64,000 bases of DNA, taken from contig JAHBWC010000022.1 of NCBI GenBank assembly GCA_019637225.1, positions 23,710 through 87,709 of the forward strand. The letters are read 5' to 3'. The notes beneath the pieces are model-generated. The model was not told where the DNA came from and did not search any database. It worked only from the letters and a program-made list of their open reading frames with translations. Each line of letters begins with the position of its first letter. Positions within the stretch are counted from its first letter, which is position 1. Source of the DNA: Labilithrix sp. GTDB taxonomy: Bacteria; Myxococcota_A; Polyangia; Polyangiales; Polyangiaceae. Positions 1 through 8,804 of this stretch are shown here, one piece after another. A program made the translations under genes and the position numbers.

Positions 1-451
1 CGAGCGCCGCCGCCGCCCCGCCCTCGAGCCGCGCGCGTTCGAGCTCCGACTCCGCGGTGCGTGCGGTCCACGCCGCCGCGCGACGCCGCGCCGAGCCGAG
101 GCCTCGCGCGGCGATCTCCTGCTGCACCGAGACCACCGCTTCGGGTCCCGTCGGCAGTCCCCGCGGAGCGCGCGCGCCGGCGAGGATCGTGAGCTGCGGC
201 GCAGACGGGAGAGACGAGCCGGGCTCGCGTGCGAAGGCGACGGCGGCGGTCCGCGCGACCGACGACTCCGCGACGACGGGGCTGCGAAGAGCGCCCTCGT
301 GGATCGCGCGCGACAGCGTGATCGACGGAGAGGTCGCCGGCGCCTCGGTCGAGGACGAAGCCTCGGCGGAGCGCGCCGCGCCGAGCGACATGACGGCGAA
401 AAGCGCGCCGAACCTCAGCCGGAGCGACCTCGTCCGATGACAGCGAAGCAC
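1..451 (-). CDS. TolC-family outer membrane efflux protein, N-terminal part (runs off left edge)
   Basis: The minus-strand frame is open from the left edge to a GTG at 449-451. It begins with Arg-rich residues, then a hydrophobic stretch ending AARSAEA, which looks like a signal peptide. Next come a segment of the type AIHEGALRSPVVAESS, a PQLTILAGAR strand, VSVQQEIAARG, and a helix rich in Ala, Arg and Glu. This order (signal, first helix, beta strand, Q-x-I/L turn, long amphipathic helix) is typical of outer-membrane factors of the TolC/CusC family. Only about 150 residues are in the window, so the partner pump is not visible. The start is uncertain: no convincing ribosome site precedes the GTG, and an internal ATG at about 390 would truncate the signal peptide. 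Confidence 0.5.
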   Translation of the reverse strand, partial: MLRCHRTRSLRLRFGALFAVMSLGAARSAEASSSTEAPATSPSITLSRAIHEGALRSPVVAESSVARTAAVAFAREPGSSLPSAPQLTILAGARAPRGLPTGPEAVVSVQQEIAARGLGSARRRAAAWTARTAESELERARLEGGAAAAL

Positions 452-540
452 CCCTTGGTCTCTACGCAGTTCGAGCCCAGCCGCCTATCCGGCAACTGCC
501 GGAGGTGCCCCGCGCTCCCTTCGCGCTACGTTCACGCGGC

Positions 541-1506
541 ATGAGCTCCCGCCGGCAAGGGCGCCCCTACCTCTACGTCGCGGGAGGTCTCCTCCTCGGC
601 GTCGGCTACGCGTTCTTGAACACGCAGACCGACGACTGGGCGAACGCCGGCGCGATCGGCCGATCGTTCGTCGCGTTCCACAGCTTCGTCGATCGGGGCA
701 TCCCCGTCCTGGCCGGAGCGCTCCTCGGCCTCGCGGTTCACTGGCTCTATCTCCGCGCGGAGCTCGCTCAAGCGGAGGCGCGACGGGCCGAAGAGCTCCG
801 CTCGCGCCTTCGCCACGTCGAGCGCGATCAAGCCGTGTGGCTCGTCGCGGCGTCCACGCTGCACGAGCTCAAGAACCCGCTCCACGCGCTCGGGTTGCTC
901 GTCGACGAGCTCGAAGAGGTGGCCGAGAGCGGCGGCCCTCGGGCGATCGCCGAGCAGGTGACCCGCGTGCGCGGGCAGATGGATCGGGCGCTCGTGCCGC
1001 TCGACGCGTTGCGCGCCCTCACGCGGCGGGGACCGCGGGCCCGCAAGATGAGCCCGCTCGGGCCCACCGCCGAGGACGTCGTCTCGTCTCTCCAGCCGCT
1101 CGCGACGGAGATGGGGGTCGCGCTGCGCCTCGAGGGTGACCGCCACGCGACGGTGGGCGTCGACGCCGAGTCCGTGCGGATCATCCTCGACAACCTCGTG
1201 GTGAACGCATTCGAAGGGAGGCCGGACGCGCGCCGGGCCCGCGTGGTCGTCGTTCAGATCGAGGACGAGCTGTCGAACGGGCACGTCGTGCTTCGCGTGA
1301 GCGACGACGGACCGGGTCTGCCCGACGCGACGCGCATCGCCGTCTTCGAGCCCCTCCGAACGGAGAAGTCGAATGGCCTCGGCCTCGGCCTGCCGATCGC
1401 CCGCGCGCTCGCGCGGACGCTCGGCGGTGACCTCACCGCGGCCGACAGGCCGGGCTTCTCGACGTCGTTCGAGCTCGTCCTCCCGGCTCACGGAGAGCCC
1501 TCGTGA
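541..1506 (+). CDS. Membrane-bound sensor histidine kinase
   Basis: This 321-residue protein has two N-terminal membrane segments (about residues 10-27 and 53-70), a short coiled linker, and then a kinase core. The core shows an H-box TLHELKNPLHALG with phospho-acceptor His108, an N-box DNLVVNAFEG near 225, a G1-box SDDGPGLP and a G2-box NGLGLGLPIAR. The extracytoplasmic part is only about 25 residues, so any signal is probably sensed in the membrane or cytoplasm. The ATG at 541 is preferred because the upstream in-frame ATG at 505 adds only a basic stretch. The stop overlaps the GTG of the next gene, a response regulator, so the two form a coupled two-component system. The signal is unknown. 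Confidence 0.88.
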   Translation: MSSRRQGRPYLYVAGGLLLGVGYAFLNTQTDDWANAGAIGRSFVAFHSFVDRGIPVLAGALLGLAVHWLYLRAELAQAEARRAEELRSRLRHVERDQAVWLVAASTLHELKNPLHALGLLVDELEEVAESGGPRAIAEQVTRVRGQMDRALVPLDALRALTRRGPRARKMSPLGPTAEDVVSSLQPLATEMGVALRLEGDRHATVGVDAESVRIILDNLVVNAFEGRPDARRARVVVVQIEDELSNGHVVLRVSDDGPGLPDATRIAVFEPLRTEKSNGLGLGLPIARALARTLGGDLTAADRPGFSTSFELVLPAHGEPS

Positions 1507-2105
1507 GCCGAGCTCAGCTGCTCCTCGTGGAAGACGACCGAGAAGCGCAGGGCGCGCTGGCGCGCGCGCTCGAGCGAGCGGGCTACGACGTCCGCACGGC
1601 GGCGGATACGCGGGCCGCCCTCCTCTGCCTCGACGACCTCCCATCCGGAGGTCCGGACGTGGCGGTCGTCGACGTCGTGCTGGACGACGACGATCGCGGC
1701 GGGCTCCGCGTGCTCGAGGCGCTGCGCGCGCGATCGGCCGACGCTCCCGTCGTGATCGTGACGGCGTTCGCCGACGTCGACAAGGTCAAGACCGCGCTCA
1801 ACCTCGGAGCGTCCCATCTCATCGAGAAGCCGTTTCGCGCCGCCGAGCTCCTGCGCGTCCTCGAGCGCCTCATGACCTCGCGGCCCACCCGAGCGGAGAC
1901 GGTGAAGCGAACGTTCGCGCGCGCCGGGCTGACGCCGCGCGAGACGGAGATCGCGCTGCTCGCGCTGAAAGGACTCTCGAGCCCGGAGATCGCGCAGGTC
2001 CTCTCCATGAGCGACAAGACCGTGCGCCAGCACCTCTCACGCGTCTACGAGAAGCACGGCGTCAGCGGACGCGGCGAGCTCGTTCACCTGCTCCTTCCGA
2101 TCTGA
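1503..2105 (+). CDS. Response regulator, receiver plus LuxR-type HTH
   Basis: This 200-residue DNA-binding regulator is probably phosphorylated by the kinase just upstream, with which it overlaps (GTGA). The receiver domain (residues 4-118) has the acidic pair Asp11/Asp12, phospho-acceptor Asp57, the Thr of IVTAF, and Lys109 in IEKPF. A LuxR/FixJ-type helix-turn-helix follows (about 138-198), with LTPRETEIALLALKG and the recognition part SDKTVRQHLSRVYEK. A run of four Asp after Asp57 is unusual but lies in the loop beyond the phosphorylation site. It probably activates or represses transcription as a phosphorylated dimer. Target genes cannot be read from the sequence. Confidence 0.9.
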   Translation: MSRAQLLLVEDDREAQGALARALERAGYDVRTAADTRAALLCLDDLPSGGPDVAVVDVVLDDDDRGGLRVLEALRARSADAPVVIVTAFADVDKVKTALNLGASHLIEKPFRAAELLRVLERLMTSRPTRAETVKRTFARAGLTPRETEIALLALKGLSSPEIAQVLSMSDKTVRQHLSRVYEKHGVSGRGELVHLLLPI

Positions 2106-2141
2106 CCTCGACGCGGCGCCCGCCTCCGCGCTCGGGACCTC

Positions 2142-3785
2142 TCAGCCGGTCTTCGCGAGCGCCTCGAACACGGCGGCGACGGCCGCCGCCCCCGGATCGG
2201 GCACGCCGCGGAGCGCGTCCTCGCGGACGTAGCTCGAGCGGCCTGCGCGGGCGGCGGTCATCGACGCGGTCCGCGCCGCGCCGTCGCTCGCGGCCTTCGC
2301 CGCGGCGCCGAGGTCGCCGCCCGACTCGAGCGCGGCGACGGCCGGGATCAGCGCGTCGAGCATCGTGCGATCGCCCTCGCGCGCGCCGCCGTACTCCTCT
2401 ACGCGCCGCACGCCCTCGCGGAGCGCGGCCGCCCACTCCGGCGGCTCGCCGACACGCGCGCCGGCAGCCGCCGCGAAGATGGCGAGCAGGATTCCACTCG
2501 AGCCGCCCATCACGCGCGCGAGTCGCTCCGACAGCGCCTGGAGGAGATCTCCGGCCGTGGCGAACGGAAGGCTGTCGAGATCGCCCAGCACGGCGCGCGC
2601 GGCGGTCGCGAACGTCGTGCCGGTGTCGCCGTCGCCGACCTTCGCGTCGAGCGCGTCGAGCTCCGCCTGCTTGCCGACGAGCGCCTCGCACGCGCGCTCG
2701 AGCGCGGCGCGGCGAGGCGCGTTCGCGGACGGCCGATGCTCCGCGCGACGGAGCGCGGACGGAAGCGCGATCGGCGTGACGGCCTGAGGCCGCCGGCCCG
2801 AAAGCCACGCGCGCGGGCCGACGTCGGACAGGAGCGCCCGCTCGATGTCCGCGTCGAGCGGCAACGCCGAGAGCGAGATCCCCTTCATGTCGAGCGACGT
2901 CATGAGGCGGCCCGGACCGAAGACGAGCGCGACGTCGCGCTTCATCGCGCCGAGGAGCGCCTTCGTCGCGACGGCGAGCTCGATCGGCGGGACGCCGCCG
3001 AGGTCGTTGACGAGGAGCGCGAGCGGCGCCCGCGCATCCCCGCGCGTCTCGAGCGCGCGCTCGACGCACGCGACCATCAGAGCCGCGAGCTCGTTCACCG
3101 GCCGCAGCGGGACGAGCTTCGCGCCCGGCTCGCCGTGGATCCCGAGGCCGAGCTCGACCTCGTTCGCCCCCATCCGGCTCTCCGCCGCGCGGCCGGGGAT
3201 CGAGCACGACGACATCGAGAGCCCGATCGACGCGGCGCTCCCGGCCACACGCTCGGCCGCCGCCTTCACCTCGGCGAGCGACGCGCCGGCGCGGGCGAGG
3301 TGCCCCGCCACCTTGTGCACGAAGAGTGTCCCGGCGATCCCGCGCGGTCGCGGCGCGTCCTCGATCGCGACGTCGTCGCCGACGACGACCATCTCCACCG
3401 CGAGCCCCAGCGCGCGCGCCTTCTCCGCGGCGAGGCCGAAGTTCAGACGATCGCCGGTGTAGTTCTTCACGACGAGGAGGCAGCCCGGCGCGCCGGTCAC
3501 CGCGAGGATGCCGGCCAGCACCGCGTCGACGCTCGGCGAGGCGAAGATGTCCCCGCACACCGCCGCGGTGAGCATCCCGTCGCCGACGAACCCGGCGTGC
3601 GACGGCTCGTGTCCCGCGCCGCCTCCGGAGACGACGGCCACCTTCGAGCGATCCCAGTCCGCGCGGACCACGACCTTGATCGCCGGAAAGCCGTCGAGGC
3701 GCGCGAGCGCGCCGTTCGAGAGAGACACCTCGGCGTCGATCGCCTCGGTGACCACGGAGCCCGGATCGTTGATGAAGTGGTTCAC
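2142..3785 (-). CDS. dhaK: Dihydroxyacetone kinase, single-chain DhaK-DhaL fusion
   Basis: This 547-residue enzyme should phosphorylate dihydroxyacetone (and related short ketoses or aldoses) with ATP, feeding dihydroxyacetone phosphate into glycolysis. The DhaK half (residues 1-330) has GGGAGHEPSHAGFVG, the KNYTGDRLNFG segment, and GLGIHGEPG, whose His217 should form the hemiaminal with substrate. The DhaL half (about 350-547) has DAKVGDGDTGTTF with the magnesium-binding Asp380, Asp385 and Asp387, then MGGSSG, GDRTMLDAL and a GRSSYV motif. Fusion of the two halves is the mark of ATP-dependent rather than PTS-dependent kinases. The start is a GTG without a clear ribosome site. It lies 43 nt downstream of the 3829-4611 gene on the same strand and may be co-transcribed with it. 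Confidence 0.93.
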   Translation of the reverse strand: MNHFINDPGSVVTEAIDAEVSLSNGALARLDGFPAIKVVVRADWDRSKVAVVSGGGAGHEPSHAGFVGDGMLTAAVCGDIFASPSVDAVLAGILAVTGAPGCLLVVKNYTGDRLNFGLAAEKARALGLAVEMVVVGDDVAIEDAPRPRGIAGTLFVHKVAGHLARAGASLAEVKAAAERVAGSAASIGLSMSSCSIPGRAAESRMGANEVELGLGIHGEPGAKLVPLRPVNELAALMVACVERALETRGDARAPLALLVNDLGGVPPIELAVATKALLGAMKRDVALVFGPGRLMTSLDMKGISLSALPLDADIERALLSDVGPRAWLSGRRPQAVTPIALPSALRRAEHRPSANAPRRAALERACEALVGKQAELDALDAKVGDGDTGTTFATAARAVLGDLDSLPFATAGDLLQALSERLARVMGGSSGILLAIFAAAAGARVGEPPEWAAALREGVRRVEEYGGAREGDRTMLDALIPAVAALESGGDLGAAAKAASDGAARTASMTAARAGRSSYVREDALRGVPDPGAAAVAAVFEALAKTG

Positions 3786-3828
3786 GCGCGTATCGTGCCA
3801 CGATGCGGCGCCGCTCGCGCTGGCGACG

Positions 3829-4611
3829 TCAGCGCACGCAGCCGAACTCGTAGAACGAGCGGCCGAACTCCTTCTCGACGAGCGCGACGAGCTCGGGCGC
3901 GAACGTGAGCCCCGCCGCCGCGACGTACTGCTCGCCGCAGTCGACCTTCAGCCCGAAGCGATAGGCGCCGCCGCCGGGCACCTTGTCCTTCGATCCGTCG
4001 AACGGGTTCGCGATCGTGGCGCTCCCCTTCGACGGATCGAACGTGCGGCTGCACTCGTCGCACTCCGCGAAGATGCCGGTCGATCGCTCGAAGGCGGCCA
4101 CCACCTCCTCGTCGTCCCACTCGAACGACAGGTCCTCCGAGCAGCGGCACTCCGTCGGGAGCGCGCCGATGCCGGGCACCACGGGGTAGACGTACTCGGG
4201 GGCGCGGTGGACCTCGAGCGCCCAGCGGACCGCGCCGTCGGGCCTCTGCGAGAGCGGGTACTTCACCGGCGGATCGTCGGCGTCGACCGGCCACACGAGG
4301 CGGACCTCCTCGCGCGCGTCGTCCGCGAGCCACTCCGCGGTGATCGCCTTCGGCAGGGCCTCGGTGCTCGCGGCGATCTTGGCGTCGGCGTCCTCGCCGA
4401 ACGTGTTCTCCACCGTCTTCACCGCGTAGCCGCCCGTCGCCTTCGCCCGCTCCTCGCGCTTGCCGCGGAAGCGAAGCTTGCCGAGATCGGCCGAAGCCGG
4501 ATCGACGATCCAACCCTCGGCGCGCAGGCGCTCGACGAGCTTCGCGACCGTCGCCGCGCTCGGAAGGAAGACGTTGCCCCTGGCGACGAGCCACCGTTCG
4601 TAGACACCCAT
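3829..4611 (-). CDS. Uncharacterised cytoplasmic protein with Cys pairs
   Basis: I do not recognise a family for this 260-residue soluble protein. It starts at an ATG giving MGVYERWLVARGN and has no signal peptide. The N-terminal third looks like a helical domain with Lys/Arg-rich surfaces. The middle has VRLVWPVDADDPP and a Trp-Ala-Leu-Glu segment. The C-terminal half holds a CRC and a CDEC motif about 38 residues apart, consistent with a four-Cys metal ribbon. Reading continues without a stop upstream of the ATG, but that extension is antisense to the cytochrome gene and composition-driven. It is transcribed toward the dihydroxyacetone kinase gene. Confidence 0.72.
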   Translation of the reverse strand: MGVYERWLVARGNVFLPSAATVAKLVERLRAEGWIVDPASADLGKLRFRGKREERAKATGGYAVKTVENTFGEDADAKIAASTEALPKAITAEWLADDAREEVRLVWPVDADDPPVKYPLSQRPDGAVRWALEVHRAPEYVYPVVPGIGALPTECRCSEDLSFEWDDEEVVAAFERSTGIFAECDECSRTFDPSKGSATIANPFDGSKDKVPGGGAYRFGLKVDCGEQYVAAAGLTFAPELVALVEKEFGRSFYEFGCVR

Positions 4612-4815
4612 GATCGGTCCCCATGCTACCCCGCCGAGGCCTCGGCGAGGCGAGGTCGTCGTCCATCGCGCCCCGTGGACCGACCTCCGCGCACATCGGC
4701 GCCCGACGCCCCGTCCGCCCGCGAGCGTTTTGTACCCAAGGCCGGCGCGCCCCGAGCGTTGCACGAGGGTCCAATGCCCGCAGCTCATCCAGAGCAAGGG
4801 GCGGAGAGAAAGACC
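4612..4815. promoter_or_regulatory. Divergent intergenic region
   Basis: These 204 bases separate two divergently transcribed genes and so should carry both promoters. No confident -35/-10 or sigma-54 element was found. Just before the right-hand gene, GGAGAG followed by AAAGACC precedes a GTG at 4816. This ribosome site is the reason for choosing that start over the upstream in-frame ATG at 4774. Confidence 0.4.
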
Positions 4816-6879
4816 GTGCCGGCAATCAAGCGAACGCGAGCGAGCGGTGTCTTCGTGGTCCTGGCGGCGGCGGGTGCGCTCGCGGCCTGCGGTGGGAGCG
4901 GGACGAGCCCGAAGGGTCCGAGCGCCGTCGCCGGTGGCAAGAACCCGCCCGCCGGTCCGACAGGGGCCGCCGGGTGCAGGGCGCCGTCCGCCGCAGTCCC
5001 GATGAGCCGCGACGGCGCGAGCTCCACGCTGGCGCTCGCCACGGTCGATCGCGCGCGGGTCGCCTTCGTCGCCGACGAGGACGCGAAGGCGATCCTGACG
5101 TTCGACCTCGACTCGCACAAGCAGCTCGCCGAGACGCGCCTCGACGGCACGCCCGCGCAGGTGTGGATCGCCACCGACGGCCGCGTCTTCGCGACGCTGC
5201 GTGACAAGAGCGAGCTCGTCGCGCTCGCGGCGTCGCGCGCCGACCAGCCGCTCACCCGCCTCTGCAGCGTAGCGACGCCCGCCGAGCCCATCGCGATCGC
5301 CGCGACGCCCGACCAGTCGACGATCCTCGTCTCGAGCGGCTGGGGTCAGCGCCTCGCCGCGTTCGAGGCGGGCTCGCTCGCGGCGAAGTTCGAGGCGAAG
5401 CTCCCGCGCGAGCCGCGCGCGGTGGTCGTCGCCGACGACGGCAAGACCGCGTTCGTCTCGCACGCGGTCGGCTCGGTCGTGAGCTCCGTCGATCTCGTGG
5501 GCGCGAAGCACGAGAGCCGCGAGGTCGCGATGCGCGGGTTCGACGTGCACCAGCTCCGCATGGCGAAGCAGCAGCGCCAGATGTTCGAGCGGATGAAGCA
5601 GACGAACGGCGTCAACAGCGACATGCTCGCGGCCTTCGAGGCCCAGGCGAAGCGATCCGAGGAGGGGCGCCAGAGCTGCCAGGGTTTCGCGCTCGCGAAG
5701 TCGGCCGCCGTCTCGGGACGCATCTTCGCGCCGCAGGTCATGGTCGATCCCGGCGACCTCGAGCAGCGGCCCGACGGATACGGCGACGAGCACTCGCACA
5801 CCGAGGCTCCGGCGGTCGCCGTCATCGACGAGGCCGCGCTGACGCCGATGCTCTCGAGCATGACGATCGCGCGCGACTCGACGCCGTTCTCGAGAGGCGA
5901 CGCGCGCGAGACGCGCGCGGAGTGCCTCCTGCCGCGCGCGGCCGTCGTCGACGCGAAGACGAAGTCGCTCCTCGTCACCTGCTACGGCATCGACGCGGTG
6001 GTCGCGTACGACGCGACGGCCGCGAACCCGCGCCTGGCAGAGCGCCGCCGCTGGACCGTCGGCTCGGGGCCGAGCGGCGTCGCGGTCGACTCCGACAAGC
6101 ACCGCGCGATCGTCTGGTCGCAGTTCGATCGCACGCTCTCGAGCTTCCCGATCGGGGAGAGCGAGCTCGTCGACGAGAGGACCGCGCGCCTCGACGTCCA
6201 GAAGACCGCCGCCGGGCCGCTTCACGACAAGCTCCCTGCCGAGTATGCGCTCGGCCGCATCCTCTTCCACGCGGCCGGCGACGCGCGGATCGCCTCCGAC
6301 GGACGCGCGTGCGCGAGCTGCCATCCCGACGGACGCGACGACGCGATCACGTGGGCGACCCCGGAGGGCCCGCGGCGCTCGATCATGCTCGCGGGCCGCG
6401 TCTCTCCGACGGCCCCGTACTCCTGGAACGGCGACGAGACGACGCTGCACAACCACCTCGGCAACACGTTCGATCGCCTGAGCGGCAAGGGGCTCCGCAG
6501 CATCGAGCTCGACGCGCTCGTCACGTACATCTCGCAGATGCCCGCGCCGTCGCCGAGCGCGGGCGCGGACCGGACCAAGGTCGATCGCGGGCGCGCCATC
6601 TTCGCCTCGCGCGAGGCGGGCTGCGCGTCGTGCCACGCCGGCGCGACCTTCACGGACGGCAAGAACCACGACGTCGGGAGCAAGCACAAAGCCGACCGTG
6701 GATCGTCCTTCAACACGCCGTCGCTGCACCTCGTCGGCGGAACCGGCCCGTACTTCCACGACGGGCGCTACACGAGCCTGAGCGAGCTCCTCACGAAGAG
6801 CGACGGCACGATGGGCCGCACGAAGCACCTCTCCACCGCCGATCTCGACGCGCTCGAGACCTACCTGAGGACCCTCTGA
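4816..6879 (+). CDS. Beta-propeller di-heme cytochrome c lipoprotein (cytochrome c peroxidase/MauG-like)
   Basis: This 687-residue exported protein has a lipobox LAAC with Cys25. Residues 60-450 look like a YVTN-type beta-propeller, with repeated blades such as RVAFVADEDAKAILTFDLDS and KTAFVSHAVGSVVSSVDLV. The C-terminal third has two c-type heme sites, CASCH at 499-503 and CASCH at 603-607. They lie in contexts (PDGRDDAITW and a later TPSLHLVGGTGPYFHDGRYTSLSELL) typical of the bacterial di-heme cytochrome c peroxidase/MauG superfamily. It is probably anchored in the envelope as a redox enzyme or electron carrier with an unknown substrate. Its stop overlaps the next start (TGATG), so the two proteins are probably made together. 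Confidence 0.85.
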   Translation: MPAIKRTRASGVFVVLAAAGALAACGGSGTSPKGPSAVAGGKNPPAGPTGAAGCRAPSAAVPMSRDGASSTLALATVDRARVAFVADEDAKAILTFDLDSHKQLAETRLDGTPAQVWIATDGRVFATLRDKSELVALAASRADQPLTRLCSVATPAEPIAIAATPDQSTILVSSGWGQRLAAFEAGSLAAKFEAKLPREPRAVVVADDGKTAFVSHAVGSVVSSVDLVGAKHESREVAMRGFDVHQLRMAKQQRQMFERMKQTNGVNSDMLAAFEAQAKRSEEGRQSCQGFALAKSAAVSGRIFAPQVMVDPGDLEQRPDGYGDEHSHTEAPAVAVIDEAALTPMLSSMTIARDSTPFSRGDARETRAECLLPRAAVVDAKTKSLLVTCYGIDAVVAYDATAANPRLAERRRWTVGSGPSGVAVDSDKHRAIVWSQFDRTLSSFPIGESELVDERTARLDVQKTAAGPLHDKLPAEYALGRILFHAAGDARIASDGRACASCHPDGRDDAITWATPEGPRRSIMLAGRVSPTAPYSWNGDETTLHNHLGNTFDRLSGKGLRSIELDALVTYISQMPAPSPSAGADRTKVDRGRAIFASREAGCASCHAGATFTDGKNHDVGSKHKADRGSSFNTPSLHLVGGTGPYFHDGRYTSLSELLTKSDGTMGRTKHLSTADLDALETYLRTL

Positions 6880-8012
6880 TGAAGGCCGAAAGCACCTCGC
6901 TGCGTGCGCTCTTCGCCCTCGGTGCGCTCGCCGGCGCGCTCGCGCTCACGCGTGACGCACGCGGCGGCGACGCCCCGACCTTCTCGAAGCTTCCGGCCGG
7001 CCGTCTCACGGTGCCGTCGAAGAAGAACGTGCCGGCCGTCTCCGCGCGCGAGTCCGTCCCCGGCGTCTTCGTCGTGACGCCTCGCCACCTCTTCGGCCGC
7101 GATCGACGGTACGTAACGGTCACCGCCGACGCTCGCATCGCCGCGGCCGCCAAGGAGGGCGGCGGATGGGACGCGAGCGCGCTGATGCCGTCCGCCTGCA
7201 TGTCGCAGCTGAACCGCTCGCGCTTCGCCTTCGACGGCGACAGCGGGAGCCCCACGGAGTGGGAGGAGAACCTCGCCACCGAGGTCCAGGTCTACGCGAA
7301 GACGGCGGACAACCCCTCCTCGGGCGTGACGGCGATCCACTCGGAGCGCATCGTCGAACAGAACGGCGCGATCACGCTCGAGTCCGTCGACGCGTGGGTG
7401 GATCCCGCCACGCGCGGCGCGCGGCTGATCTCGAAAGCGAGCCTCCCGCTCGAGCTCCTCCGTGAGCCGGCCTTCGGGATGAAGGTCTACGCCGGGCGCG
7501 ACGAGCGACCGGACGGCAAGCGCTTCGTCCAGTTCGTCGTGGTCCGGCCGGAGGGGCCGCACATGGATCGCACGGGCCAGATTTGGGCGATGCGCGAGGA
7601 AGGGTCGCTTTCGCACTCGAGCGGCTGCCGTCACCAGCGCGTCGCGATCGGCATCGGCGACTCGAACGGCGACACCGCGACGGTCATCGCCACCGTCGTC
7701 CTCCCCGCGCTCGACGCGGGCTCCGACAAGGCGCGGAGGGTTCCGCCGACCCCGCCGGCGCCGGCCCTCTTGCCGACGCCGCTCCCCGCGAACGGCGCGA
7801 AGCCGACGCCCGCCGTCTTCTTCGGACGCCGTGGGCCGCCGCGCGAGCCCGGCAGCTTCACGGAGACCGAAGTGCGAACGCGCGTGATGCACATCCAGCT
7901 CAGCGTGAGTAAGACCACGCGCGAGAAGGAGCCCCTCGTCTCCGTGAGCTCGTCGTGGGGCGGACGCGAGCAGGTCAACCGCGTCGTCGAGCCCGACGCG
8001 ACGCCGCTCTGA
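6879..8012 (+). CDS. Exported protein of unknown function, coupled to the cytochrome gene
   Basis: This 377-residue protein has an N-terminal signal sequence (ALFALGALAGALALTRDARGG) and no heme motif. The mature part has a folded region (about 40-250) with conserved-looking Trp and Cys positions (SACMSQLNRSRF, SGCRHQRVAIGIGD). A Pro-rich linker and a C-terminal strand-rich segment follow. I do not recognise a family. The one-base overlap with the upstream di-heme cytochrome gene argues for a joint periplasmic function, perhaps as its partner or substrate. Confidence 0.75.
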   Translation: MKAESTSLRALFALGALAGALALTRDARGGDAPTFSKLPAGRLTVPSKKNVPAVSARESVPGVFVVTPRHLFGRDRRYVTVTADARIAAAAKEGGGWDASALMPSACMSQLNRSRFAFDGDSGSPTEWEENLATEVQVYAKTADNPSSGVTAIHSERIVEQNGAITLESVDAWVDPATRGARLISKASLPLELLREPAFGMKVYAGRDERPDGKRFVQFVVVRPEGPHMDRTGQIWAMREEGSLSHSSGCRHQRVAIGIGDSNGDTATVIATVVLPALDAGSDKARRVPPTPPAPALLPTPLPANGAKPTPAVFFGRRGPPREPGSFTETEVRTRVMHIQLSVSKTTREKEPLVSVSSSWGGREQVNRVVEPDATPL

Positions 8013-8064
8013 GCTGACGCGTCGTTGGTAAGCCGGTTGCACGCGCTCCCCGACGAGGAGCGCC

Positions 8065-8517
8065 ATGCACGAGGACACAGCTGCGGCACCGTCAGAGCAC
8101 ACGACCACGCCGAGCGCGACCGCGCCGCCAGGCGTCGCCGCCTCGTCTCGCGATGCCACGCCCGCGCCGACGTACCACACGCGCGAGCACGACTTCGCGA
8201 CCGGCGTCTACCTCCAGGTCGAGCGCTCGCTCCGCTCGCGGAGGGCGACCGAAGGGACGTTCGCCGCGCGGGTCGAGGAGCGGCTCAAGCGCAGGGCCTC
8301 GCAGCTCTGGGGCCGAATGAAACATCGACCGTCGCTCGCCGTCCTCCTCGCCGGCGCGATCGGCCTCGCGCTGGCGAGCGCGACGGGCGCCGCCGAGCTG
8401 CTCGTCGCGATCTCCGCCGCGTACGCGGCCTACCTCGTGCTGCGAGAGGGGGTCTCGCCGGCGGTCGCGGTCAAGGAGACCATGGTCCGGCTGGACGAAT
8501 TGAGAGAGGAGCCATGA
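8065..8517 (+). CDS. Small membrane protein, first gene of the P-type ATPase operon
   Basis: This 150-residue protein has a Thr/Ala/Pro-rich N-terminus (1-45), a basic amphipathic stretch (60-90), and a hydrophobic hairpin (about 93-130: SLAVLLAGAIGLALASATG, then ELLVAISAAYAAYLVL). A short charged tail follows. I do not know its family. The stop overlaps the ATG of the next gene, and all four genes to 11652 overlap by 4 nt, so it should be an accessory subunit or regulator of the terminal P-type ATPase. Confidence 0.75.
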   Translation: MHEDTAAAPSEHTTTPSATAPPGVAASSRDATPAPTYHTREHDFATGVYLQVERSLRSRRATEGTFAARVEERLKRRASQLWGRMKHRPSLAVLLAGAIGLALASATGAAELLVAISAAYAAYLVLREGVSPAVAVKETMVRLDELREEP

Positions 8518-8804
8518 GCGTCACATCGTTCGCGATCGGGTTCGTGACCGGCTGGGTCGTGCGCAGCACCGTCGAGTCGTCGCGCGAGCTCGCGGTCGAC
8601 GTCGCCGTCGGCTCTCAGGACGCGCTCCACAAGCTCCGGCGGGCGTTCGTCGCCGAGCGGGAGTTCCTCGAAGACCTCTGGTCCGAGGCGAAGGCGCGCG
8701 CCGGCGTCGAGCGGCCGCCCCCGAGGCCCGCGGGCGCGAACGACACGGACGGCCCTCTCTCGCGTGACGGAGCCCCGCGCGCCGAAGCCGAGGCGCCGTC
8801 GTGA
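8514..8804 (+). CDS. Small DUF5132-like membrane-associated protein
   Basis: This 96-residue protein begins with a glycine-containing hydrophobic segment (SFAIGFVTGWVVRSTVESS). A charged helical region (KLRRAFVAEREFLEDLWSEA) and an acidic Ala/Pro-rich tail follow. The pattern resembles small DUF5132-type proteins that I recall next to heavy-metal ATPases, but that match is from memory only. It overlaps both neighbours (ATGA upstream, GTGA downstream), so it belongs to the same translationally coupled operon. Confidence 0.7.
   Translation: MSVTSFAIGFVTGWVVRSTVESSRELAVDVAVGSQDALHKLRRAFVAEREFLEDLWSEAKARAGVERPPPRPAGANDTDGPLSRDGAPRAEAEAPS

Noticed and set aside
4620..6828. Long minus-strand open frame antisense to the cytochrome gene
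   Set aside because: It is the upstream extension of the 3829-4611 gene frame, rich in Arg/Val/Asp without domain motifs, while the plus strand holds two heme sites and a propeller. Open only because of GC-biased codons.
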